16,626 bases of DNA from JBBDNT01 sp040877445 (GTDB lineage: Bacteria; Planctomycetota; Planctomycetia; Planctomycetales; Planctomycetaceae): the NCBI GenBank assembly GCA_040877445.1, contig JBBDNT010000219.1:1-16626 (forward strand), given 5' to 3'. Below, piece after piece: positions 6,990-13,870 of this stretch. The position numbers and the translations under genes are program-made. Numbering within the stretch: the stretch's first letter is position 1; every line of letters begins with the position of its first letter. The notes below the pieces were generated by a model that did not search any database, was not told the origin of the DNA, and was given only the letters and a program-made list of their open reading frames with translations.

Positions 6990-7244
6990 CACCCTGAAGG
7001 GGTGCGATTCCAAAGCCCAGGGTCGCGACCGGAGGGAGCGCACGCTGGGTTCGAGACCCATCGAATCGGAGTCTACCCTGAAAGGGTTGCACTCCGGGCG
7101 CCGGCGCGATCCGCATCGTTCATCGACGACCGTGATGCAGCGGAGTGCAACCCCTTCAGGGTTGATTCGCGCGACGAGCAGACCCAGGGTGCGCTCGCTG
7201 TCGCTCGCGACCCTGGGCTTTGGAATGCGACCCTTACAGGGTCG
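6990..7244. repeat. Four-unit ACCCTGAAGGGGT-type nested inverted repeat
   Basis: Units 1 and 2 (6990, CACCCTGAAGGGGTGCGATTCC; 7075, ACCCTGAAAGGGTTGCACTCC) run forward, units 3 and 4 (7141, GGAGTGCAACCCCTTCAGGG; 7213, GGAATGCGACCCTTACAGGG) run backward, so 2 pairs with 3 and 1 pairs with 4. The outer arms also share CAAAGCCCAGGGTCGCGA. The whole could fold into one long hairpin. Confidence 0.75.
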
Positions 7245-7282
7245 AAAATCGACCTTCCTCCTGCTGGAACTTGGAACTACTG

Positions 7283-7328
7283 TCGCAAGAATTCCGACGC
7301 GCGACGGTGGAACTCGGAATTCTTGCGA
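7283..7328. repeat. 15-bp perfect inverted repeat (hairpin) before leuB's 3' end
   Basis: TCGCAAGAATTCCGA (7283-7297) and TCGGAATTCTTGCGA (7314-7328), loop 16 bases. It lies 63 bases beyond the leuB stop on that gene's downstream side and could also serve as its terminator, though no T run follows. Confidence 0.6.
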
Positions 7329-7390
7329 ATTCCGCTACGAAGAGGGCCATCGTTCCTTTTCGAAACGATTCGGGCGAAGTTCGTCGAGAA

Positions 7391-8467
7391 TCAAGCGCGG
7401 GCGATCCGCTCCACCACGTGGTCGCCCATCTCCTCGGTCGAGACGCTCGGCCCTCCCGCGGCGATGTCGCGGGTGCGGCAGCCGGCGTCGAGCGCTCGGT
7501 CGACCGCCGTCTCGACCGCCGCGGCTTCGGCTTCCAGTTTCAGCGAGTGCCGCAACAGCATCGCCGCCGCCATGATCGTTCCCAGCGGGTTGGCGATTCC
7601 CTGGCCGGCGATGTCGGGGGCCGAACCGTGAATCGGCTCGTACAATCCCGGTCCGGACGCGCCGAGCGACGCGGAGGGGAGCAGCCCGAGCGAGCCGGGG
7701 AGCATCGAGCCTTCGTCGGTGAGGATGTCGCCGAACAGGTTGCCCGTCACGACGACGTCGAAGTTCCGCGGGCGGGAGATGAGGTGCATCGCCATCGCGT
7801 CGACCAGGACATGCTCGAATTTCACGTCGGGAAATTCTTCTTGAAGAACGCGGGTCGCGGTCTGCCGCCACAACCGCGACACTTCGAGCACGTTCGCCTT
7901 GTCGACCGAGGTGACTTTACCGCCGCGTTTGCGGGCGGCTTCCCCGGCGATGCGGACGACCCGCTCGATCTCGCCGGTGGTGTACGACATGGTGTTGTAC
8001 GCCTCTTCGCCGCTGGCGTGCGGCTTGCGGCCGGACTCGCCGAAGTAGATGCCGCCGGTCAGTTCGCGAATGAAGAGGATGTCGACCCCTTCGACGATCT
8101 CGCGCTTGAGGGGCGAGGCGTCGAGCAGTTGCTTCTGCGCGCGAATCGGCCGCAGGTTCGCGAACAGTTCGAGTTCCTTGCGGATGCGAAGCAGTCCCGC
8201 TTCGGGACGAGTCTTGGCGGCCGGGTCATCCCACTTCGGCCCGCCGACGGCGCCCAGCAGCACCGCGTCCGACTGTTTGCAGGCGGCGACGGTCTCTTCG
8301 GGAAGCGGGTCGCCGTAATCGTCGATGGCGTTTCCGCCGATGGGACAGCGTTGGAAGGTGAAGGAATGTCCGAAGCGGCCGGCGACCGCTTCGAGCACGC
8401 GCTGGGCCTGGCTGACGACTTCGGGTCCGATCCCGTCTCCGGGAAGCAAAACGATCCGGGCGTCCAC
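7391..8467 (-). CDS. leuB: 3-isopropylmalate dehydrogenase
   Basis: 358 residues; oxidatively decarboxylates 3-isopropylmalate with NAD in leucine synthesis. Diagnostic segments are all present: GDGIGPEV near the start, AVGGPKWDD, the substrate loop LFANLRPIRAQ, RELTGGIYFGE, SVDKANVLEVSRLWR, the metal/substrate aspartates in GNLFGDILTDEGSMLPGSLGLLPSASLG, and the NAD motif YEPIHGSAPDIAGQGIANPLGTI. The start is the GTG at 8467: AGAGG lies 9 bases upstream and the next residues VDARIVLLPGDGIGPEV match the family N-terminus; upstream in-frame sequence is repeat-derived. No leuA, leuC or leuD is adjacent, so the gene is separate from the rest of the pathway here. Confidence 0.97.
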   Translation of the reverse strand: MDARIVLLPGDGIGPEVVSQAQRVLEAVAGRFGHSFTFQRCPIGGNAIDDYGDPLPEETVAACKQSDAVLLGAVGGPKWDDPAAKTRPEAGLLRIRKELELFANLRPIRAQKQLLDASPLKREIVEGVDILFIRELTGGIYFGESGRKPHASGEEAYNTMSYTTGEIERVVRIAGEAARKRGGKVTSVDKANVLEVSRLWRQTATRVLQEEFPDVKFEHVLVDAMAMHLISRPRNFDVVVTGNLFGDILTDEGSMLPGSLGLLPSASLGASGPGLYEPIHGSAPDIAGQGIANPLGTIMAAAMLLRHSLKLEAEAAAVETAVDRALDAGCRTRDIAAGGPSVSTEEMGDHVVERIARA

Positions 8468-8758
8468 GATGCGGCCTCTTGGGAATTCAAAGGACGAGCC
8501 AGCGAAGATGTACGCACAGTAGTTCCAAGTTCCGAGTTCCGAAATCGCGGAGAAATCTCCGGCAGGTGCGTGCTGAAATGGAACTTCGGAACTTCGGAAC
8601 ATGGAACTACTGACGCAGGATAGGAAAATCCGCGCGCGGCGAACAGTGAGGGTCGTTCCAAGTTCCAAGTTCCGAGTTCCACTTCGCCACGACAGCGACG
8701 CTGAAATTCTCGTCCTTCGAAACTTGCAACTCGGAACTTGGAACGACCGAGTGAGCGA
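8468..8758. repeat. GGAACTT heptad-repeat region upstream of leuB
   Basis: This 291-base gap is dominated by 7-base repeats of GGAACTT/AAGTTCC type. An inverted pair lies at about 8514-8535 (CAGTAGTTCCAAGTTCC) and 8580-8616 (ending GGAACTACTGACGCA). A second inverted pair is GGTCGTTCCAAGTTCC (8651-8666) and GGAACTTGGAACGACC (8733-8748); its left side carries one more AAGTTCC unit than its right side. A related copy lies beyond leuB at 7265-7282. The leuB promoter must be inside or next to this tract. Confidence 0.75.
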
Positions 8759-9961
8759 TCATCGCTCGCGGATCGTGACATGCACCGCGGCGCCGATGGG
8801 GACGACCGGCCAGAGCTTGCCGGTCGGCTTCACGCGGACCGACGCCAAGGCGTCGTCGCCGCCGAACAGCAATCCCGCCTCGCGCGGATGGATCGCTTCG
8901 GGGCGCACACTCTCCACGCGGCCGGTTCGCCGTTCGCCGCCGGGGAAGAGCAGCTCGACGTCGATCCCCGGAGCGTACTGCGGCGCGTCGCGCGAAGGCA
9001 CGGGCAGCACCAGGTGCGATTGCGCCACGTCGTAGACCTCGACCAGCGGCGTGCCGGCGGTCGCGACCTCGCCCGCTTGTCGCAGAACCGTTCCCAGCAC
9101 TCCATAGGCGGACGAGACCAGCGGGAAGGTCGTCGGAACGGCTTCGACCCGCGTCAGTTCGGCCCGCGCCTCCGTCAGCCGCAGTTCGATTTCATCGACC
9201 CCGCACGCCTTGAGGATCTCGGCGGGGAGCTTCGCCTCGAGTTCCTCGAGGGAACGCAACCGGGCCTCGCACAAGTCCATTTGCGCCTGATGGACTTCGA
9301 CGGCGTTGCGGGCGGCGTCTTGCCGGAGCAGCGCTTGCAGACGCGTCGCTTCCGGAACCTGCCGCTCGAACACGACCGACTCGAACTCGCCGAGCGTTCC
9401 CAGTCCGCCGCGGCTGGCGAGTCCGCCGGAGGAGAATTCGTTCCACGCGAAGCTTTCCATTTCGCGCTGCAACTTCTTCTGAAGGTACTCCGCCGCGCGG
9501 AGCCGGGTTTCCAGCACCTCGGATTCGATCGACTTCAACCGCCACTTGGTGTCGACCTCCGCCCGCGCTCGCGCGCGGGCCAGTTCCGCTTCGAGCGCGG
9601 CGACCGCCTTGCGATTCGGGGCGACGCGCTCCGCCGCCCCTTCGTCGACGAGTTTCGCCACGGGAGTGCCCGCTTCGACCGTTTCGCCTTCGGCCACGAG
9701 CCATTCGACCAGGCGGACCTCGCGTTCCGACGACAATCTCGCCGTCTCCGCGCGGAGATAACCGGTGAGCGGCTCGGGCCGGCCGCTTTCGAGCAGCGAC
9801 GTGATCAGGAAACTCGCGGCGAGCGCTCCGCCCAGGATCAACGAAGTTCGCGTTCTTGACGCCGGCGGAGCGATCCGCCGCTGCCCGATGGGCTCGCCTT
9901 CCCCCACATGGGAGGCGTTCCGTTCGTCGCACCGGGGATCAATGGGAGCGGAGACCGACAT
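8759..9961 (-). CDS. HlyD-type membrane-fusion (periplasmic adaptor) protein
   Basis: 400 residues from the ATG at 9961. A single N-terminal membrane anchor lies at about 39-57 (TSLILGGALAASFLITSLL) after a polar cytoplasmic tail. Then comes a half-lipoyl segment (GYLRAETARLSSEREVRLVEWLVAEGETVEAGTPVAKLVDEG), a long alpha-helical coiled coil about 110-280 (AALEAELARARARAEVD, ETRLRAAEYLQKKLQREME, ARLRSLEELEAKL), the second half-lipoyl (GVLGTVLRQAGEVATAGTPLVEVYD) and a beta-barrel domain (LVLPVPSRDAPQYAPGIDVELLFPGGERRTGRVESV). Family members link inner-membrane transporters to an outer channel. No ABC, RND or TolC partner is in the window, so the exported substrate is unknown. No Shine-Dalgarno precedes the start. 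A longer frame to 10111 lacks family character. Confidence 0.82.
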   Translation of the reverse strand: MSVSAPIDPRCDERNASHVGEGEPIGQRRIAPPASRTRTSLILGGALAASFLITSLLESGRPEPLTGYLRAETARLSSEREVRLVEWLVAEGETVEAGTPVAKLVDEGAAERVAPNRKAVAALEAELARARARAEVDTKWRLKSIESEVLETRLRAAEYLQKKLQREMESFAWNEFSSGGLASRGGLGTLGEFESVVFERQVPEATRLQALLRQDAARNAVEVHQAQMDLCEARLRSLEELEAKLPAEILKACGVDEIELRLTEARAELTRVEAVPTTFPLVSSAYGVLGTVLRQAGEVATAGTPLVEVYDVAQSHLVLPVPSRDAPQYAPGIDVELLFPGGERRTGRVESVRPEAIHPREAGLLFGGDDALASVRVKPTGKLWPVVPIGAAVHVTIRER

Positions 9962-10247
9962 GGCGGATGGGGGATCCGGCGACGCGCGAATTCGATACGA
10001 GAGCGTTCTTATCGAATCGGCACTTCGACCGGTCCGAATTGACCGAAAAACCGGCAATGTCCCCCATTCGTCCCCAAACCGCCGAAGCGGACGTTCCGAA
10101 GAACCGAACACGCCCCGTCGGCCCGTGTTGGATTCCGGATCGCCCGCCGGTTAGACTGGCGATCGACGACGAGGCTGGGCGGCGACCGCGGCGGAGCGGC
10201 CGGCGTTCCGTCGGCCGATTCGGCGGAAACTTCGTGGAGGAACCACC
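9962..10247. promoter_or_regulatory. Divergent promoter region with 8-bp inverted repeat (possible operator)
   Basis: The 286-base gap between the HlyD-type gene (-) and the stress protein gene (+) contains ATTCGATA (9990-9997) and TATCGAAT (10010-10017), a perfect inverted repeat with a 12-base spacer, about 29 bases upstream of the HlyD-type start. It is AT-richer than its surroundings. A role as an operator is an inference. Nothing else distinctive was seen. Confidence 0.35.
10236..10240 (+). promoter_or_regulatory. Ribosome-binding site of the universal stress protein gene
   Basis: GGAGG, 7 bases before the ATG at 10248; the clearest Shine-Dalgarno site in the window, where most genes have weak ones, which suggests high expression. 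Confidence 0.7.
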
Positions 10248-10715
10248 ATGATTCAGCTCGCACGCATCTTGTTGCCGACCGACTTCAGCGAGAACTCCCA
10301 CCTCGCCCTGAACTACGCCTCGGCCTTCGCGGAGAAATTCGGCGCGGAACTGCACTTGCTGCACGTGGTGCAGGATCTGGTGGCGATGGTCCCCGAGCCG
10401 GGTCTCGCCTTTCCGCCGCCGGGCGACTACATGAACGAACTCAAGGCGAGCGCCGAGCAGTCGCTCGCGCGGCTTCCCGATCCGCAACCGAGCAGCGTGG
10501 GAACCGTCGTGCGGGACGTGCGGCAAGGCCCCCCCTTCGTCGAGATCATCCGCTATGCCCGCGAGCAGGAGATCGACCTGATCGTGATGGGCACGCACGG
10601 CCACACGGGCCTCGCGCACGTGTTTCTCGGCAGCGTCGCGGAGAAGGTCGTCCGCAAGGCGCCGTGCCCCGTGCTGACGGTTCGCGCGGGGGAGCATCAG
10701 TTCGTGATGCCGTGA
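10248..10715 (+). CDS. Universal stress protein (UspA family)
   Basis: 155 residues forming a single Usp domain: strand 1 IQLARILLPTDFSENSHLALNYA, then LHLLHVV, DLIVMGTHG, and the nucleotide-binding motif GxxGx9GS in GTHGHTGLAHVFLGSVAEKVVRKAPCPVLTVR. The intact motif predicts an ATP-binding (UspFG-type) member rather than the non-binding UspA type. Such proteins are cytoplasmic and are induced by starvation or stress. Start fixed by GGAGG at 10236. It is divergent from the membrane-fusion gene and convergent with the antiporter gene (73 bases). Confidence 0.95.
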   Translation: MIQLARILLPTDFSENSHLALNYASAFAEKFGAELHLLHVVQDLVAMVPEPGLAFPPPGDYMNELKASAEQSLARLPDPQPSSVGTVVRDVRQGPPFVEIIRYAREQEIDLIVMGTHGHTGLAHVFLGSVAEKVVRKAPCPVLTVRAGEHQFVMP

Positions 10716-10749
10716 GTGCGGGGGGTCGCGCTCGCGAGGGGCGCGCTCC

Positions 10750-10797
10750 GCATTCGCGTCGCGGCTAACCGGGGCATTCGCGTCGCGGCTAACCGGG
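10750..10797. repeat. Perfect 24-bp tandem duplication spanning the antiporter stop codon
   Basis: The 24-base unit at 10750-10773 (begins GCATTCGCGTCGCGG, ends CTAACCGGG) is repeated exactly at 10774-10797. Each copy carries the antiporter's last codons (Pro-Gly-stop) on the minus strand, so the second copy holds the functional TAG (10789-10791) and the first copy a spare one in the same frame 24 bases downstream. Confidence 0.85.
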
Positions 10798-12453
10798 GGT
10801 GGTGGGAACCGGTTCAAGCAGCGAGTCGGCGGCTTCCTTGGCGGCGTCGACGAAGGGCATCAGCACGAGGTCCGGCGTGGCCTCGTGAAGCAGCTTGGCG
10901 TCGTGCGCGTGGTGCGCGGTCAAGGCGACTTTTCCGTCGTAGCCGTACTCGCGCACCGCGTGCAGCAACGTGAGATTCGTGGACGGCGCGGGCGCGGTGC
11001 AGATCACCCAGCGGGCGCCGGACAACGGCAACGACGCGGCGAGTTCGGGATCCTCGATGTCGCCGTACTGCGCCGGCTGTCGCATCTTTTGCCATCCCGC
11101 GATGATCTGCGGGTCGAAGTCGACTCCCAGCACGCAGCCCCCGCGTTCGCGCAGGAAGCGCGAGAGGTTGTGGCCGAATCGTCCCAGTCCGCAGACGATG
11201 AATTCCGGCGGCGTGGCGTTGGAAAGTTCGGCTTCCATTTCGCGATGAGGAACCGCCCGCTCGAACGGCGCCAGCCAGTTCGCGATCCGTTCGTAGATGG
11301 GGTGCGAATACAGAATCAGGTAGGTCGACAGGCCGATGGTGATCAGCCCCACGAGCGTCACCAGCCCCATCTCGGCATCTCCCAGGTGCCCCATCGAAAC
11401 GCCGAGCTTCGCCAGGATCAACGAGAACTCGCTGATCTGGGCGACGGTGAGTCCCGCGAGAAAACCGGTGCGGCGACGATAGCCCATCGCCCCCATGATG
11501 ATCATCACGATCAGCGGGTTGCCGACGAGCACGAACGCCGACAGTACGATCGCAGGAACCGCTTGCGTTCGCATCAGCGAAAGGTCCAGCCCGGCTCCCA
11601 GATCGATGAAGAAGAACAGCAGCAGGAAATCGCGGAGGCTCGTCAACCGCCCGCCGATCGATTCGCGAAACGGCGTCGACGCGAGCGACACCCCGGCGAG
11701 AAACGCGCCGACTTCCTTGCTGAAGCCGAGCGCCTCGCCGGCGCTCGCCAGGAACATCGCCCACGCGATCGCCGAGAGAATCAGCAACTCCTGCGACTGG
11801 GCCAGCCAGTGGACCACCCGCGGAAGCACGAAGCGCATCAACAGCCCGACGACCGCCAACAACACGAACCCCTTGGCGACGATCCACATCGCATCGCGCA
11901 GAGGATTCGATTCGGCTTCGCGCGCTCCGTAAGCCGACAGGGCGATCATCGCCAGCACCACCACGATGTCCTGCACGATCAGGAATCCGACGGCGATCCG
12001 CCCGTGCAGCGCGTCGATCTCGCGCTTGTCCGAGAGCAGCTTGACGATGATGATCGTGCTCGAGAACGTGAGCGCCACCGCCACGTAGATCGCCGGAACC
12101 ACGTCCAGCCCCAGTCCCAGGCAGATCACGAAACCGGCGATCGAGGTGAACGCCACCTGTCCCAAGCCGGTCGCGAGCGCAACCGGTCCCATGCTGCGGA
12201 TCACGTGCAGGTCGAGCCGCAGCCCCACGAGAAACAGCAACAGCGCGATTCCCATTTCCGCCAGGAGCGCGATCTGCTCTCCCGGCGACGTCAGCCCCAA
12301 CGCCGATGGGCCGACGAGGATCCCCACCGCGATGAACGTGACGATCAGCGGTTGACGCAGCAGCCGCCCGATGGCCCCCAATCCTCCCGCCAGCAGGAGA
12401 ATCACGGCGAACCGTGCGAAGGGATGTTCGACGAGCTCGTTCAGGCCAGCCAA
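10789..12453 (-). CDS. KefB/KefC-type monovalent cation:proton antiporter with RCK/TrkA-N domain
   Basis: About 554 residues. The first 380 form a CPA2-type Na+/H+ exchanger domain: LIVTFIAVGILVGPSALGL, EMGIALLLFLVGLRLDL, VAVALTFSSTIIIVKLLSDK, the FLIVQD motif with the conserved Asp, KEVGAFLAGVSLASTPF and FLLLFFFIDLGAGLDLS. The C-terminal about 140 residues are a TrkA-N domain with GxGxxG in EFIVCGLGRFGHNLSRFL and an acidic residue after strand 2 (GVDFDPQ), expected to bind NAD(H). It likely exports K+ or Na+ in exchange for protons, gated by the nucleotide domain. The start is uncertain: no ATG lies before the first membrane helix; TTG 12453 (GGGG upstream) overlaps the mgtE-like stop by 13 bases and CTG 12444 is an alternative, either implying translational coupling. 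Confidence 0.9.
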   Translation of the reverse strand: MAGLNELVEHPFARFAVILLLAGGLGAIGRLLRQPLIVTFIAVGILVGPSALGLTSPGEQIALLAEMGIALLLFLVGLRLDLHVIRSMGPVALATGLGQVAFTSIAGFVICLGLGLDVVPAIYVAVALTFSSTIIIVKLLSDKREIDALHGRIAVGFLIVQDIVVVLAMIALSAYGAREAESNPLRDAMWIVAKGFVLLAVVGLLMRFVLPRVVHWLAQSQELLILSAIAWAMFLASAGEALGFSKEVGAFLAGVSLASTPFRESIGGRLTSLRDFLLLFFFIDLGAGLDLSLMRTQAVPAIVLSAFVLVGNPLIVMIIMGAMGYRRRTGFLAGLTVAQISEFSLILAKLGVSMGHLGDAEMGLVTLVGLITIGLSTYLILYSHPIYERIANWLAPFERAVPHREMEAELSNATPPEFIVCGLGRFGHNLSRFLRERGGCVLGVDFDPQIIAGWQKMRQPAQYGDIEDPELAASLPLSGARWVICTAPAPSTNLTLLHAVREYGYDGKVALTAHHAHDAKLLHEATPDLVLMPFVDAAKEAADSLLEPVPTTPG

Positions 12454-13436
12454 TGTGCGAACCCCAGGTAATAGGTCAACGTCGCGAGGTCGGTCAGCGT
12501 GAGCACGATCGGGCCGGAGGCGAGTTTCGGATCGCGGTTGGCCGCGTGCAGGATCGTCGGGACCGCCAGTCCCAAAGTCGTGGCGGTCGTCACCGCCAGC
12601 AGCACGCCGAGCAGAATCGCGAGCGCCACCCACCCTTCACCCCGCCAGCCGAGCGCGACCGCCCCGATCAATAGACCGCAGCCCGCCCCGAGCATCGCTC
12701 CCAAAGGCAACTCGCGCCGCAGCAGCCGCAGCGTTTCCTTCCAATTGAAGCGGTTCCCGTGATGCGCTTGCAGCGTGAGGCTGAGCGTCTGGATGCTCAC
12801 GCTTTCCGCCACCGCGAGCACGACCGGGATGAACAGCGCGATCGCCACCACGCGGTTGAGCACGCCCTCGAACCGCCCGGCCAACAGCGCGCAGGCGATT
12901 CCGCCGCCGATGTTGCACAGCAGCCACGGAAACCGGCGACCGAACGTCGTCGCCAGCGACGCCATCTGAACATGCGCCAGCCGCACGCCGATGAGCTGGA
13001 ACACGTCTTCGCTTTCCTCGCGGCGGGCGAGTTCGCTGACTTCGTCGGTGTAGAGTTCGACGTCGACGATGCCGAGCAGCTTGCGATCCGCATCGACCAC
13101 GGGAAACGCGAGCAGCCGGTGCAGAATGAACATTTCGCACGCGTCGAGCAGCGTCGCGGTCTCGGGAAGGGCGATCACCTCGCGGATCATCGAGTCGGCG
13201 ACGGGCATGTCGGCGGGATTCAGCAACAGCCTCCGCGTCGGCAGCACGCCCCGCAACCGGTGCTCCTCGTCGACCACGTAGAGGTAGACGATCCGTCCCG
13301 GCGGCTTGGCGCGCTGAAGCTGCGCGAGCGCTTCCCCCAGCGTCTGATTCTCGTTGACGTAGACATAATCGCGGCGGGCGTGCTCGAGCACGCCGTCGTT
13401 GAAATGGTCGTTTCCGCGGCGGGGGGAAGAGGACAT
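12441..13436 (-). CDS. MgtE-like divalent cation transporter with CBS domains, lacking the N domain
   Basis: 331 residues against about 450 for classical MgtE. A pair of CBS domains occupies about 15-140 (VLPTRRLLLNPADMPVADSM, AFPVVDADRKLLGIVDVE), followed by the five-helix MgtE membrane domain from about 165 (RFPWLLCNIGGG, GRFEGVLNRVVAIALFIPVV, SGPIVLTLTDLATLTYYLG). The conserved Asp in the last helix (D316) that lines the Mg2+ pore is kept. The superhelical MgtE_N domain that senses Mg2+ is missing, and the usual GGNAGTQ after PVV reads AESVSIQ (210-216), so selectivity or gating may differ. The ATG at 13436 begins a natural N-terminus; upstream sequence is repeats. It is the first gene of a two-gene operon with the antiporter. 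Confidence 0.87.
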   Translation of the reverse strand: MSSSPRRGNDHFNDGVLEHARRDYVYVNENQTLGEALAQLQRAKPPGRIVYLYVVDEEHRLRGVLPTRRLLLNPADMPVADSMIREVIALPETATLLDACEMFILHRLLAFPVVDADRKLLGIVDVELYTDEVSELARREESEDVFQLIGVRLAHVQMASLATTFGRRFPWLLCNIGGGIACALLAGRFEGVLNRVVAIALFIPVVLAVAESVSIQTLSLTLQAHHGNRFNWKETLRLLRRELPLGAMLGAGCGLLIGAVALGWRGEGWVALAILLGVLLAVTTATTLGLAVPTILHAANRDPKLASGPIVLTLTDLATLTYYLGFAHWLA

Positions 13437-13478
13437 GGTGCTTCGATCGGTTCGCGTGGGCCGGAGAGCGTGTGCGGA

Positions 13479-13527
13479 GAGTGACGGGTTACGAGTGACG
13501 AGTGACGAGTGACGAGTGCCTACTGCC
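13479..13527. repeat. 7-base tandem repeat (GAGTGAC) upstream of the mgtE-like gene
   Basis: In strict 7-base register: GAGTGAC, GGGTTAC, GAGTGAC, GAGTGAC, GAGTGAC, GAGTGCC, TACTGCC. Three consecutive copies are identical (13493-13513). The tract begins 43 bases upstream of the start at 13436, where a promoter would be expected. Confidence 0.8.
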
Positions 13528-13550
13528 GACTGGTGGGCATACCATAACAG

Positions 13551-13577
13551 GCGACCGCTGCGCTGCGTAGCGGTCGC
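13551..13577. repeat. Hairpin GCGACCGCT / AGCGGTCGC
   Basis: Perfect 9-bp arms (13551-13559 and 13569-13577) around a 9-base loop. It has no T run, so it is more likely a dispersed repeat than a terminator. Confidence 0.55.
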
Positions 13578-13606
13578 CGCGGGGGGCCGCGGTAGCGGCC
13601 GTCGTC

Positions 13607-13636
13607 CCCTCTCCCCCGGCTCTGCGGGGGAGAGGG
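13607..13636. repeat. CCCTCTCCCCC / GGGGGAGAGGG hairpin repeat
   Basis: Perfect 11-bp arms (13607-13617 and 13626-13636) with loop GGCTCTGC, followed by TTAGGGTGAGGGG. I recognise this string as a dispersed repeat seen in many GC-rich bacterial genomes. Its function is unknown. Confidence 0.7.
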
Positions 13637-13782
13637 TTAGGGTGAGGGGGCTTCGGCAGCCAGCCGCGTCACGGGGGTCTGATTTACGGCAGCCGAGTTC
13701 CCGAGGCATCTGAATTCAGGACTGGCTTCAGAATGAGGGTGGGTTTCGTTCTCGACCGGCCCGGAGGGGCGACGGAGTGTAG

Positions 13783-13829
13783 CCACGGGTGGAGCGGCGA
13801 CGCGAAGCGGGTCGTCGCGGAACCCGTGG
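13783..13829. repeat. Two-step hairpin CCACGGGT ... ACCCGTGG
   Basis: Outer arms CCACGGGT (13783-13790) and ACCCGTGG (13822-13829); inner arms GCGACG (13797-13802) and CGTCGC (13813-13818); loop CGAAGCGGGT. Preceded by CCCGGAGGGGCGACGG. Confidence 0.6.
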
Positions 13830-13853
13830 TCGACGTCGCGTCCAAGAAGAGAT

Positions 13854-13870
13854 TCGCCCCAGAGGGGCGA
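13854..13870. repeat. Short hairpin TCGCCCC-AGA-GGGGCGA
   Basis: Perfect 7-bp arms with a 3-base loop, 24 bases after the two-step hairpin; likely part of the same repeat cluster. Confidence 0.6.

Larger units (their letters stand above)
6886..7339. mobile_element. Non-coding nested inverted-repeat element (MITE-like)
   Basis: The ends are a perfect 15-bp inverted repeat: CGTAGCGGAATTCGC at 6886-6900 and its reverse complement at 7325-7339. Inside are arms 6990-7052 and 7181-7243 (about 85% complementary), an inner pair 7076-7096 and 7141-7161, and a 15-bp hairpin at 7283-7328. It has no coding content. I saw no target-site duplication at the outer ends (left flank gccggg, right flank aagagg), so it may be a compound of several repeats. 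It fills the gap between the LOG and leuB genes. Confidence 0.6.

Noticed and set aside
6990..7244. tRNA or known riboswitch within the nested inverted repeat
   Set aside because: No cloverleaf, T-loop GTTCGANNC in the correct context, or known aptamer motif was found; the structure is long-range inverted repeats only.
10885..12471. 528-codon plus-strand frame opposite the antiporter
   Set aside because: Extreme Arg/Gln/Asp/His repetition is the reverse shadow of membrane-helix codons.
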